NCBI GenBank assembly: GCA_947471985.1
Contig: CANIZL010000080.1
Coordinates: forward strand, 1 to 32,669
From: Verrucomicrobiota bacterium
Lineage (GTDB): Bacteria; Verrucomicrobiota; Verrucomicrobiia; Limisphaerales; UBA9464
DNA length: 32,669 bases
Direction: 5' to 3'
This document shows positions 18,642-27,437 of this stretch, one piece after another. The notes below the pieces were generated by a model. The model made no database searches and was not told the DNA's origin. It saw nothing but the letters and a program-made list of their open reading frames with translations. Within the stretch, counting starts at the first letter, position 1. Each line of letters begins with the position of its first letter. A program made the translations under genes and the position numbers.

Positions 18642-19220
18642 TTAGCGCTTTTTCGCGCGTCCGAGCAGGAGACCCACGACCACTCCCCCTGCCGCTGCCA
18701 AGCCAGCGGCCCAGGCCAGCGAGCCCTTCGCGGCATTCAGCAGCGGATTGTCGAGGACGTTCATGGAAATGTGATAACTGGAGAGCAGCCATTTGCCGTT
18801 TTCCTTGATGAGCGTGGCGGTCCAGCGGCTCTTTAATTCGAAGTCTTTGCCGAGCAGATTGTAGTTGGCCACGGTATAACCAAAGGAGATCCCGTGATCG
18901 CCGCCGGACAGGATCGTAAGTTCGTCGGGCGTGGGCGCGGTCTTATAGCCCTTGAAGGAATTCTTTCCCATCCGATCGAAGAACTCCCGCAGGCCCTGAT
19001 GACCGCGGCATACTTCGCCATTTTGCCAGGTGACCACAACGTTGGTGTGCACGTGACGGATCACGTTATCGAAGTCCCCCTTGGTGATGGCCTCCACCAC
19101 CTCGGACCGCAGGGTGCGGAGTTCGTTGTGGGCGGGATCTTCGGCGGCACGGACCGTCAGTCCGGCGGTGGCGACGGCCAGCCAACTGCAGGCGCTAAGA
19201 AACAAGAGTCGGAGTTTCAT
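18642..19220 (-). CDS. Exported NTF2/SnoaL-like protein with C-terminal membrane anchor
   Basis: A 192-aa protein. Residues 1-26 form a signal peptide (LLFLSACSWLAVATAGLTVRAA). Residues about 30-150 match the NTF2/DUF4440-like cone fold: ELRTLRSEVVEAITKGDFD, HVHTNVVVTWQNGEV, GHQGLREFFDRM and KENGKWLLSSYHISMN. A glycine- and alanine-rich hydrophobic helix (about 165-186) followed by GRAKKR forms a C-terminal anchor. The domain would therefore sit on the outer face of the inner membrane. NTF2-like proteins can be isomerases, cyclases or simple ligand binders; no catalytic residues can be assigned. ATG 19220 lies only 3 nt after the stop of the preceding phosphotransferase gene, so it is in the same operon; why a membrane-tethered external domain is made here is unknown. 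Confidence 0.75.
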   Translation of the reverse strand: MKLRLLFLSACSWLAVATAGLTVRAAEDPAHNELRTLRSEVVEAITKGDFDNVIRHVHTNVVVTWQNGEVCRGHQGLREFFDRMGKNSFKGYKTAPTPDELTILSGGDHGISFGYTVANYNLLGKDFELKSRWTATLIKENGKWLLSSYHISMNVLDNPLLNAAKGSLAWAAGLAAAGGVVVGLLLGRAKKR

Positions 19221-19223
19221 GGA

Positions 19224-21413
19224 TTATGGATTTTTGGATACTGATTTGAGGTTTTTCTCGCCGATCGGCGCACTGCGACTGCCGGTTTCGGCAGCCTTCG
19301 TTGAAGCTTCCAGTTCAACAAATCCTTCGCCGCCATGCACGATGAGCCGGGCTCCATCGGGTATGCGGGACGTGGCGTCCGGGATGCCGAGCACCGCCGG
19401 GATGCCGTATTCGCGGCAGATGACCGCGGCGTGCGAGAGCAGGCCGCCGGTTTCTGTTACCACCGCCGCCACCCGGTCCAGGACGGGCGTCCAGCCGGGA
19501 TCCGTAAAGGGACAAATCAGGATCGCCCCTTCCTCAATCCGTAGGGCCTCTTCGATCGAACGGGCCACCCGGGCTACACCGCGGACGGTTCCGTGGCTGG
19601 CCGCCACGCCGCGCAGGGCGCCACCCGGCGCCACCGGGGCAAAGGTGAACCGGGAGCCGATTTCATTGGGCGCCTTGAAGTTTCGATAACTTTCGTAACG
19701 GGCGCGATTCGCCGCGATCCGGGAGCGATCGTCCCGCAGAATCTCGGTGAAGGTCATGAAGAAGATGTCATCTCCGAGCCCCCGCTGCTCGGCCAACGCG
19801 AGCACGTAACGGCGGATCAGGTGATACATCCGGCTGGAGAGATCGCGCATCTCTTCGCGCAGCCAGAGGAAATGGCGCAGGCGATCCAGCTTCTTGGCAA
19901 ACCGCCCGCGTTGATGCCACGGGAGCCGGTCCAACGCCTGGGCGCGCGCGGCTTCATACGCGGGTCGGGGATCGGGGCCCGTGATCACGGATTGCTGCTC
20001 CAACAGCGCCCGGACCCATTCCGGATCCTCGTCCCATCGGGGCGATCGCAGATCCAATTCGCGTCGACTGTGATGGGCGAAGCGTTGCAGGAACGGGGCG
20101 AAGTCCTGGGACCCCTGCCGGGCCATTTCGCGCAGAGCCAACGTCGGGTCCAAATGCTTCAAAGCGGGCAGGGCCGCGACCAGAGCCGGAAAATCCGCCT
20201 CCGGAAAGGATTCCAAAAACGCGATCTTCGCGAGCGAGGCACAAAAGATGGTGCGGAAATAGTTCGCTTCCGTGGTGCAATACGCCTCCAGAATCAGCTG
20301 CTCAAATCCGGCCGTCAGGTCCTGCGGCAGGACCGCGAACCGCTGGTGAAGGTCGGCAAAGCCACCGGCGAGAAAGCCGCGATTGAAGCGCTCCTGGTCC
20401 CGCCAGATTCCGGGGATCCGCAGCACGGTGGGCAGGGCGCGCAGGTAGCCCCACAGGGTGGCCGGGGTGGTGACGCCGTCGCCCTCGTACTGGACCTGCA
20501 CACTGAGATCCAAATCGAATTCGCGCTCCACGAAGCCCGGGAGTTTTGCCAGGCAATGCTTCACTTCGCCCAGGTTCCAGTACGGGCGGCCGAAGAACAT
20601 CCGCCCGGCCGTAAAGTCGCCGTCCAACAGGCGAATTTCTTTCAGGAATCCCTTGAGCCCGGGCTCCCAGATGAAGTCGTACAGGGACCACATCAACGGC
20701 GTGCAAACCCCGCACGAGACCCCGCCATCGCGAAAGTCGGCGTTGGTCCATTCGCCGGTGCCCGGGGCAAATTGGATCCGGGTGATGGGCCGGGTTTGGA
20801 GGATGAAGAGCTGCCCGTTTTCGATGGCGAACTCAATGTCCTGCGGCGCTCCGAAATGGCGTTGAATCGCCAGCGCCGTTTGCTCGATGGTCGCACGATG
20901 CCGTTGCAGCAGCGGGTGGTCGGGGGGCAGCGCGGTCTGACGGCCCGCCAGCAATTCGTCGGCGAGACCTTCGCAGGCTTCGATGACCACCTCCTCGGCG
21001 CCGGTGGCGGGATTGACGGTGAAAACCACGCCGGCGAGTTCCGGTTGCACCATGCGCTGGACGATGACGCCCATGCGGAGGGCCTGCGGATCCAGTCCGG
21101 ATTTGCGGCAGTATTCGCCGACCGACGGCGCGGCCATCGATGCCTCACAGCGGGCCACCGCGTCGGTGACTTCCGCGAGCGTGCGGCGATTGAGGAAACT
21201 TTGGAATTGGCCGGCGAAGGAGAATTGCGCGCCGTCTTCGGCGGACGCGGAGGAACGGACGGCCAGCGGCGTGCCCAGGTGTTCGATCGCCCGGGCCAAG
21301 TCGGGCGGTGAGCAAAGGAACTCCGGGACGCAAAATCCCGCCTGCTGCAAGGCGCGTAGTTGGCGGGCCTTGCCGCCCAGGTCGCGGCCGAGGGGTTCAA
21401 GGGGTTGGATCAC
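19224..21413 (-). CDS. PEP synthase-like / rifampin phosphotransferase-like enzyme (copy 1)
   Basis: A 729-aa multidomain phosphotransferase. The N-terminal ATP-grasp domain has LGGKARQLRALQQAGFCVP, LAVRSSASAEDG, FSFAGQFQSFLN, GVVFTVNPATG and QDIEFAIENGQLFILQTRPI. The middle third (about 240-560) is unlike PEP synthase. The swivelling phosphohistidine domain ends the protein, with catalytic H661 in GGLLSHAAVICREYGIPAV. The C-terminal PEP/pyruvate barrel of true PEP synthases is missing, as in rifampin phosphotransferases, which use ATP to phosphorylate a hydroxyl and release AMP and phosphate. The middle region would then bind the acceptor, here unknown. The start is GTG 21413, overlapping the upstream stop as GTGA. 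A second, divergent copy lies on the other side of the fusion gene, implying two phosphorylation steps or a heteromer. Confidence 0.85.
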   Translation of the reverse strand: MIQPLEPLGRDLGGKARQLRALQQAGFCVPEFLCSPPDLARAIEHLGTPLAVRSSASAEDGAQFSFAGQFQSFLNRRTLAEVTDAVARCEASMAAPSVGEYCRKSGLDPQALRMGVIVQRMVQPELAGVVFTVNPATGAEEVVIEACEGLADELLAGRQTALPPDHPLLQRHRATIEQTALAIQRHFGAPQDIEFAIENGQLFILQTRPITRIQFAPGTGEWTNADFRDGGVSCGVCTPLMWSLYDFIWEPGLKGFLKEIRLLDGDFTAGRMFFGRPYWNLGEVKHCLAKLPGFVEREFDLDLSVQVQYEGDGVTTPATLWGYLRALPTVLRIPGIWRDQERFNRGFLAGGFADLHQRFAVLPQDLTAGFEQLILEAYCTTEANYFRTIFCASLAKIAFLESFPEADFPALVAALPALKHLDPTLALREMARQGSQDFAPFLQRFAHHSRRELDLRSPRWDEDPEWVRALLEQQSVITGPDPRPAYEAARAQALDRLPWHQRGRFAKKLDRLRHFLWLREEMRDLSSRMYHLIRRYVLALAEQRGLGDDIFFMTFTEILRDDRSRIAANRARYESYRNFKAPNEIGSRFTFAPVAPGGALRGVAASHGTVRGVARVARSIEEALRIEEGAILICPFTDPGWTPVLDRVAAVVTETGGLLSHAAVICREYGIPAVLGIPDATSRIPDGARLIVHGGEGFVELEASTKAAETGSRSAPIGEKNLKSVSKNP

Positions 21414-23911
21414 GATCTTCCCTCCGGTTGGGGCGTGCCAAAGACACTGGCGCGTTTGTAGTCCGCCAACGTGAATCCGTGGCGCTCGGCCAGTTGCGTG
21501 ACGCGGGCCACTTGCTCGGCGGTGATTGCTCCGGTGTGCAGCAGATCGCGCTCGCCTTCGAAACCGAAGAGCAAGGCTTCGGCCATGCAGCCATACGTCT
21601 GGCCGGGGGGCAGGGGGAAGTCGATGATCTCCAGGTCCTCCCGGCCCGGCAGGGAAACAATACCCCCTTTAATGAGCAAGAGATCCGGCCGTTCCTGCGC
21701 GGCATCGGCGGGCAGGCTCGACGGCACGGAAAGATCACAAACGATCGCGTGACGGGCCAGGTACGAGGCGTGCAACGGGGCGTCGACCGCATTCAGCGCG
21801 GCCACCACCACCTGCCCGTCGCCGACGGCCGCGAGGTCCGTGCTGATCACGGACCGCGGAATGGAGCGGGCGAACATTTCCAGGCGGTACGCAGAACCGG
21901 GTTTATTGCTGCCCACCAGGATCGTGCGGGCGTAGCGGGGTGCGAGGATCTCGGCGCAAGTGCGGCCGATGTTCCCGCCGGCGCCGGCCACCACGAGGGT
22001 GGATTCGCCGGGAGGCCGACCGGTTTCGCGATGGGCCCGTTCGATGGCCTGCAAGGCCAGGGCGACGGCGTAGCTATTGCCGGTGGTGACGCCCATGCCG
22101 CCCGGGGCCACGCGCGTGCCGTTGAGCGTGACGATGGAGGTGTATTGGCCGAGCGAAAACAACTGGCACCCGAGCGATCGGGCCACCTGAATGCCCTGTT
22201 GAACCAGCGCCTGCGGGGCGGCGAGGCAGCGGGCGTCGATCATGCGCTTGGCCCACGCAGAGGTGAACGGGAGCAGGATCGGATTGAGACGCACTACCTG
22301 GCCCGTTCGGGAACGAATGTCGACGGAGCTTAACACCACCGGAGCCGCCCGGGACACGAGGCCGGCGAGGAAGGATTCCCGTTCGCGAAACGAGAGGGCA
22401 TCGAAGGATGGCTCCAGAGAGACCAGATCGTCGGCGTCCATCAAGTGGCAGAGCCACGCCACACGGGAGGTGGGAACCTGCGCCTCGCGTTGTCGGAAGC
22501 GCACTTCGTCGTACACGAGGAACCGGGAGTCGGTCCGGGTGACCACGTTGAAGGCTTCCGTAGCCGGCGGACCCCAGGTCAAAAAGCGGCTCAATCCCAA
22601 GGCATCATTGGCCCCGAGACGTGAACAGACGTCATCGAGCGCGGCGAGAAAGCGGAGGATATCCTGCTCCTCCAGAAGTGCCGAGGGTTCGAGCCGCAGC
22701 GTAAACGGATCGCTCAAGGTTGGAGCAATCCGGATCTGATGCACGTTCAGCAGGTAACCGGCGAGGATGAACGTCAGGTCCTCCACGGCGGCGAGAAAGC
22801 GAAGGAGAAAACTGGGCGACCGCGCCGGGCGACGAAACTCCACACCGATCATCAGTCCCTGCCCGCGAACGTCGGCAATTACGCCGGGATATTGCGCGGC
22901 CAGGCGTCGCAGACCGTTCAGCAGGCGGTCCCCCTTGGTGCGACAGGCCTCCAGGAGCGGAGGGTCGATCAGCTCCAGAGTTTTCAGGGCGATGGCGCAG
23001 GAAAAGTCGTCCTCGGCAAACGTGCTGGTGTGTTTGAGTTCGAATTCCGGCTGATACCGCGAGCGACGGATCAGGACGGCGGAGATTTTGGCCAGACCGC
23101 CGCCGAGGGATTTGGAGAGGATGACGTAGTCGGGTTGAACACCCAGCCCCTCGCTGGCGAGGAAAGTGCCGGTACGGCCGAGGCCGGTCTGGCATTCGTC
23201 GGCGATCAGCGGCACGTCATGTTCCGCGCAGAGTTCGGCGGCCCGTTGGGCAAAGCGGGCACTGAGGGCGCGGACCCCGCCTTCGCCGATAATCGGCTCA
23301 AAGATAAACCCCGCCAGATTGGGAGTGGTGGCAAACGCCTCCTCCAACTGTTCCAGGTTGTCGATTTCAATCCGTCGCACCGGCAGACTGCTCAGTTCAA
23401 ACGCCTCGCGGTAGCCGGGATTCGAGGTCAGTTGCAGGGCCCCCAGGGTCTTGCCGTGAAACGCCCGATCCAGGGCAATGAAGGTGCGTCCGCCCGTTTC
23501 CCACAGGGCGTGCTTCATGGCGGCCTCCACGGCTTCGGTGCCGGAATTGCCGAAGACGACGCAATAATCGCCATTGGCCCGCTGGGCGAGTGCTTCCGCC
23601 AGTTGCGCGGCCAGTTCCCGGCGGGAGCCCTGGACGTGCATGGGACGCCCGCTGGCGAGCACGCGTTGGGCCTCCGCCACCAGCACCGGATGCGCGTGTC
23701 CGAGGAGCAGGGAGCCGTAGCCGCCGACGAGATCCAGCACCGCCACCTCGGCGCCCTCTTCATCGCGATAGTACAAATGATCTCCCTGTCCCCGCTCGTA
23801 GGAGACGTTGAGATGCAAGGTGTCCAACAAGGCCTGGAGACGCGGCTTGAAGCGGCGATCCCCGGGGCGCCGGTTGCGTGGAGTCGTGGCCTGGCGCGAT
23901 TCCATTCTCAT
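21410..23911 (-). CDS. Class III aminotransferase fused to acyl-ACP reductase-like domain
   Basis: An 833-aa fusion. Residues about 20-440 are a class III PLP aminotransferase: VFGNSGTEAVEAAMKHA (phosphate site), FIFEPIIGEGGVRALS, PLIADECQTGLGRTG (PLP-ring aspartate) and the Schiff-base lysine K267 in ILSKSLGGGLA. Residues about 475-830 resemble cyanobacterial long-chain acyl-ACP reductase (AAR): LGQYTSIVTLNG, TTGNSYAVALALQAIE, the nucleotide loop GAGGNIG (643-649), LLIKGGIVSLPG and QTYGCMAEALLFGFEG, where C775 aligns with the AAR acyl-cysteine nucleophile. AAR reduces acyl thioesters to aldehydes. One polypeptide could thus reduce an acyl thioester and transaminate the aldehyde to a primary amine; this coupling is inference. 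ATG 23911 overlaps the previous stop (ATGA). The AAR half without PCC-type aldehyde-deformylating oxygenase nearby argues against alkane synthesis. Confidence 0.82.
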   Translation of the reverse strand: MRMESRQATTPRNRRPGDRRFKPRLQALLDTLHLNVSYERGQGDHLYYRDEEGAEVAVLDLVGGYGSLLLGHAHPVLVAEAQRVLASGRPMHVQGSRRELAAQLAEALAQRANGDYCVVFGNSGTEAVEAAMKHALWETGGRTFIALDRAFHGKTLGALQLTSNPGYREAFELSSLPVRRIEIDNLEQLEEAFATTPNLAGFIFEPIIGEGGVRALSARFAQRAAELCAEHDVPLIADECQTGLGRTGTFLASEGLGVQPDYVILSKSLGGGLAKISAVLIRRSRYQPEFELKHTSTFAEDDFSCAIALKTLELIDPPLLEACRTKGDRLLNGLRRLAAQYPGVIADVRGQGLMIGVEFRRPARSPSFLLRFLAAVEDLTFILAGYLLNVHQIRIAPTLSDPFTLRLEPSALLEEQDILRFLAALDDVCSRLGANDALGLSRFLTWGPPATEAFNVVTRTDSRFLVYDEVRFRQREAQVPTSRVAWLCHLMDADDLVSLEPSFDALSFRERESFLAGLVSRAAPVVLSSVDIRSRTGQVVRLNPILLPFTSAWAKRMIDARCLAAPQALVQQGIQVARSLGCQLFSLGQYTSIVTLNGTRVAPGGMGVTTGNSYAVALALQAIERAHRETGRPPGESTLVVAGAGGNIGRTCAEILAPRYARTILVGSNKPGSAYRLEMFARSIPRSVISTDLAAVGDGQVVVAALNAVDAPLHASYLARHAIVCDLSVPSSLPADAAQERPDLLLIKGGIVSLPGREDLEIIDFPLPPGQTYGCMAEALLFGFEGERDLLHTGAITAEQVARVTQLAERHGFTLADYKRASVFGTPQPEGRS

Positions 23912-26496
23912 GCTTTTAGGGTAGCCAGCGGAGCCGCCGGCGGGCGAATTGATAAATCAGATTCACGCAACCCGGAAAGCGATGTCAGGGGCGTGGGTTC
24001 CAGCCGGCGGACCCAGCCGGTGCGACCGTCCAGTTCCACTTCGTCGCCGTCTTGCAGCCAGGCCGTAAGGCCGTCGATGGCGACAATTGCCGGCAGGCGC
24101 AATTCCCGGGCGACGATCGCCGAGTGCGACAACAGGCTGCCCCGCTCGATGAGCAGAGCGGCAGCGGAGGGAAATACCAGAATCCAACCGGGATCGGTCC
24201 GCTCGGCCACGAGAATCTCGCCGGGATGGAGATTCGCCGAACGCGGATCCGTCACCTTGCGCACCCTTCCGCGGACGATGCCCGGGCAGCATCCGAGCCC
24301 CCGGCGCGTCTCGCCGCTGGAATCCGGTGCGATGGTGTCGGGCGCGGTCCAGAGAGTGTGGGCGGTGATTTCGCCCTCGGTGGTGAAGCGTCGCGGCGGC
24401 GCGGGCATCGCGCGGTAGCGGGCGAATTCCGCCTGCCTTCGGGCCACGCGTTCCCGGAGTTCGACCGCAGCGGGAGCCGGGAGAGCCAGCGCCTCGTCGA
24501 GTTCGAGATGGAAGATATCGCGTGGATCCGCGAGGTGCCCGCTGGCGTGCCGGTGGCGGCCGAGTTCGACAAACAAACGACGTACCCGACCAAAAAGGCG
24601 GGTACGCTCAAACCGCAGATTCTCGCGATCCCGCACCCGGGCGCGGGTATTCCGCAGGACCCAGCCAAAGATCCACCGCCGCATTCGCTGGCCGGAGAGC
24701 GCGGCCTGACAGCGTTGCTCAGCCAGGATTCGGGGTGCAATGCCGGTGGGGACTGCGGGGCGGCTGCCCGACGTGCGGGCGAATTGACCGATCGCCCGGA
24801 GTAGCATCAGCGGATCATCATGCAGCGTCAGGGTCTCGAGCTTCAATTCCTCCAGGCAACGTTCGCCAAATACCGCCAAATATTCGGCGTAGCCGGCGGC
24901 GAATTCCGGGTAGCCGGGCAGCATCGCTTCAATCTCCGACCGCGATCGATCGCACAACGCCGTCACCAATTCCGGTTTGGACGCGGCCAGTCGGGCCAGT
25001 TCCGCAATCCGACGGGCGGGTTCCGCACTGATGATTCCGCCTTCATCGCACAGGAGATCGTTGGACAAGGTTCCCTCGGTGTCGTCGAGCCACTTCGTCG
25101 TGAGACGACGCAGCACCCCGAAGAAGATCATCGCGAAGAAATCGTTGAGCAGCGGGGCATCCCAACGCGTGAGCAGGCGGACCTCCAGATCGCGGAAATG
25201 GGCGATTAATTCTTCGGGTGACCGGGCGGTCAGCGGCGGACCAGCCGGGGCCAAGGCGGCATTCAGGCGGGCTTGAAAAAGGCGGATTTTTCGCGGCAAC
25301 AGAAAGTGATTCGCGATCAGTGCGACCACACTGAAGGCTAGATCCAGGCCATCCCGTACGCGCGCCCGCAGACTGGCGGCACCCAGGTCCGCGAGGACCT
25401 CAGCTGGGAGTTCCTCTTTGACGCCCATCATCTGCTCCATGAAGCGGCGATTCAAGGTGAACCCCGGCAGCAGGGCCAGGACGCGGTACCAGTTGATGAG
25501 ATGGTAGTACACCCGGCCCTGCACCAGGCCGATCATGTTTCGGAAAGTCTGGTCCTGCGCCCGCAGCTTCCGGTGAGGCACCGCCAGGATCTGACAGAAT
25601 TGCCGGTAGACACCCTCGTAAGCCCGGCGCGCAAACGAGAAGGTCAATGGCGTGGTGACGCCGCTATAGCTCTCGATGATGTTGCTGTTGTCCCAAATGG
25701 TCTGCGGGCCGCGGGGCGGCAGGGTGGTGATCGGACGCGCTTGGAGCAGGTACAGGACGCCACCGGCGATCGCCCATTCCACATCCTGCGGACCGCCGAA
25801 AATCAAGCCCAAGCGCCGGGCCAAAGCCGCGACGGCGACGATCTGCGCGTCTTCCAGCACCGGCAGTGGGCCGGCAGTTTGGCGGGTCAATAGACCGCCG
25901 GCGGGATCGACCTGCCACGTGTCCGCATTCGCGGTGCCGTCCACCAACGCATCACCGAGGCCGCTCACGGCAGTGACAATCACCCGATCGGTCTGACCGG
26001 TGACCGGATCGGCACCAAAGGCGACTCCGGCGACTTCGGCTTCGACCATGCGTTGGACGATGACGGCCGGTGGCCGGGTGGCGGCGGGAAGTTGGCGCTG
26101 TTCGCGGTAAGCGCGTACCCGCTCGCTGGCGGCGGATCGGGCCACCGCCAGCACGCGATCGGGCACATCCGCGGTGGGCACCCGCAGAAAGGTTTCGAGT
26201 TGCCCGGCAAAGGAATGCTGTTGTCCGTCTTCCTCGTGCGCGGAGGAACGCACGGCCCATTGGCCGTCGTGCGGGGCCAACTTTTGCAGGCCGGCTGATA
26301 ATTCCCGCACCGCCGCCGATGTGAGCCCCGGTGTGACCGCACCATTGGGTTCGCGAATCTCCGTGAACGCTTCGGGAAGGACCGCAAACCAAGCCGGTAT
26401 TGCCAGCTCACGTCCATGCAGCGCGGCCAGCGTCCCCGCCTTGCCGCCGAGCGCTGCTCCTTGGGTCGATGCCCCGGGCCAGTAGCAGGCACTCAT
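23908..26496 (-). CDS. PEP synthase-like / rifampin phosphotransferase-like enzyme (copy 2)
   Basis: An 862-aa phosphotransferase with the same plan as copy 1. ATG 26496 (MSACYWPGAS) overlaps the UbiA stop as ATGA, so a longer in-frame start at 26748 is rejected. The ATP-grasp part shows LGGKAGTLAALHGRELAIP, WAVRSSAHEEDG, QHSFAGQLETFLRV, IVQRMVEAEVAGVAF and QDVEWAIAGGVLYLLQARPI. The middle segment (about 300-700) is longer than in copy 1, with hydrophobic stretches such as LDLAFSVVALIANHFLL, hinting at lipid or membrane contact. The swivelling domain has H791 in GSLLSHSAIVARELRLPAIV. There is no PEP-binding barrel. It probably phosphorylates a hydroxyl on a hydrophobic acceptor using ATP; the acceptor is unknown. 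Confidence 0.83.
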   Translation of the reverse strand: MSACYWPGASTQGAALGGKAGTLAALHGRELAIPAWFAVLPEAFTEIREPNGAVTPGLTSAAVRELSAGLQKLAPHDGQWAVRSSAHEEDGQQHSFAGQLETFLRVPTADVPDRVLAVARSAASERVRAYREQRQLPAATRPPAVIVQRMVEAEVAGVAFGADPVTGQTDRVIVTAVSGLGDALVDGTANADTWQVDPAGGLLTRQTAGPLPVLEDAQIVAVAALARRLGLIFGGPQDVEWAIAGGVLYLLQARPITTLPPRGPQTIWDNSNIIESYSGVTTPLTFSFARRAYEGVYRQFCQILAVPHRKLRAQDQTFRNMIGLVQGRVYYHLINWYRVLALLPGFTLNRRFMEQMMGVKEELPAEVLADLGAASLRARVRDGLDLAFSVVALIANHFLLPRKIRLFQARLNAALAPAGPPLTARSPEELIAHFRDLEVRLLTRWDAPLLNDFFAMIFFGVLRRLTTKWLDDTEGTLSNDLLCDEGGIISAEPARRIAELARLAASKPELVTALCDRSRSEIEAMLPGYPEFAAGYAEYLAVFGERCLEELKLETLTLHDDPLMLLRAIGQFARTSGSRPAVPTGIAPRILAEQRCQAALSGQRMRRWIFGWVLRNTRARVRDRENLRFERTRLFGRVRRLFVELGRHRHASGHLADPRDIFHLELDEALALPAPAAVELRERVARRQAEFARYRAMPAPPRRFTTEGEITAHTLWTAPDTIAPDSSGETRRGLGCCPGIVRGRVRKVTDPRSANLHPGEILVAERTDPGWILVFPSAAALLIERGSLLSHSAIVARELRLPAIVAIDGLTAWLQDGDEVELDGRTGWVRRLEPTPLTSLSGLRESDLSIRPPAAPLATLKA

Positions 26497-27437
26497 GGGG
26501 TGTGTCGGGACAGGCGACTCAACCACGGCACGGCGCCGAGGCTGAGGTACGTGGCCAGCGTCCAAAGGCCGGAGAAATGCTCCAGCCAGCGGGCGGTGGC
26601 GTGAACCGGGCGGACGACGAAGCGGGCGGCCAGAAGCCCCGCAATCGCGAGCAGCCCGCCCAGAATCAGCAGCGTCATCTTTTGGCCGTTGAACGCGGCC
26701 GAGGCCGCCACCGCGCAGCCGGCCGTCACGGCCAACGCACCCCACCACGCCGCCGCGGCCGTTCCGCGTCCCCAGAGCCGACTATACGTGCGCACGCCTT
26801 CCTCCTCGTCGCCCGGCGCCCGCGTTTTCCGGCCGATTTCCAATCCGATGCCATTGAAAAAACTGACCGCGATGAACCAGCCCAATCCCGTCGGCGGCGT
26901 GTTGCCCGCCACCACCCAATCACAGGCCGTCGCATATAAATCCGTTAGCGGCAGGATCAACATGTGGGTCCACAGGTAGGTGATGGGTTGTTCGCGAATC
27001 CAATCCCGGACGAAGAACTCGCGGGTCATCAAGGCCAGATAAGCCCAGGTGACGAGGAGCAGTGGCACCAGGCGGGCAGACCACCAAAGCGCGAGGCCCA
27101 GTTGAAGCAGGGCCGTGAACGCACCGATCCAGCCTAGTTCGCGGAGTTGGACCAAGCCGCGGGGAACCGGCCGATAGGGGCGATAACGGGAGTCTTCATC
27201 AAAATCCTTGAACTCATCCGCGATGCGCAATTGCAGAAAGATGCCCAGCGAAGTCAACCCGGCGACGAGGAGTGACGGCCAGGTGGGCAGGTCCGTGGCC
27301 CCGCGCAGCAGGCGCGAAAAACTGACCGCCGAGGCACTGAACACCGCGATGAGGAGACCGTGCGCCAGCAGTGGGAAACGTTCCCGCTGATAGATCCACC
27401 AACGTTGATTGGTCCACCGGTCCGTCCACGCCTTCAT
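26493..27437 (-). CDS. UbiA-family membrane prenyltransferase-like protein
   Basis: A polytopic membrane protein of about 314 aa. The first Asp-rich site, ADEFKDFDEDSRYRPYRPVP (from D74), and the second site near EIGRKTRAPGDEEEGVRTYS are the two magnesium-diphosphate motifs of the UbiA superfamily, separated by several hydrophobic helices. UbiA enzymes transfer polyprenyl or other lipid groups from a diphosphate donor to an acceptor within the membrane. ATG 27437 is chosen: it overlaps the stop of a 26-codon upstream frame as ATGA; an in-frame GTG at 27476 would add 13 residues. It opens the second part of the cluster and is directly coupled to a phosphotransferase gene, so a phosphorylated or pyrophosphorylated lipid donor made by its neighbours is possible. 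The donor and acceptor are unknown. Confidence 0.82.
   Translation of the reverse strand: MKAWTDRWTNQRWWIYQRERFPLLAHGLLIAVFSASAVSFSRLLRGATDLPTWPSLLVAGLTSLGIFLQLRIADEFKDFDEDSRYRPYRPVPRGLVQLRELGWIGAFTALLQLGLALWWSARLVPLLLVTWAYLALMTREFFVRDWIREQPITYLWTHMLILPLTDLYATACDWVVAGNTPPTGLGWFIAVSFFNGIGLEIGRKTRAPGDEEEGVRTYSRLWGRGTAAAAWWGALAVTAGCAVAASAAFNGQKMTLLILGGLLAIAGLLAARFVVRPVHATARWLEHFSGLWTLATYLSLGAVPWLSRLSRHTP

Noticed and set aside
19593-21311. 572-codon plus-strand frame opposite phosphotransferase copy 1
   Set aside because: No recognisable motifs, and the minus-strand frame has complete ATP-grasp and phosphohistidine signatures.
21410-23911. Alkane biosynthesis locus (AAR with aldehyde deformylating oxygenase)
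   Set aside because: No aldehyde deformylating oxygenase is present, and the AAR-like domain is fused to an aminotransferase, so amine rather than alkane formation fits better.
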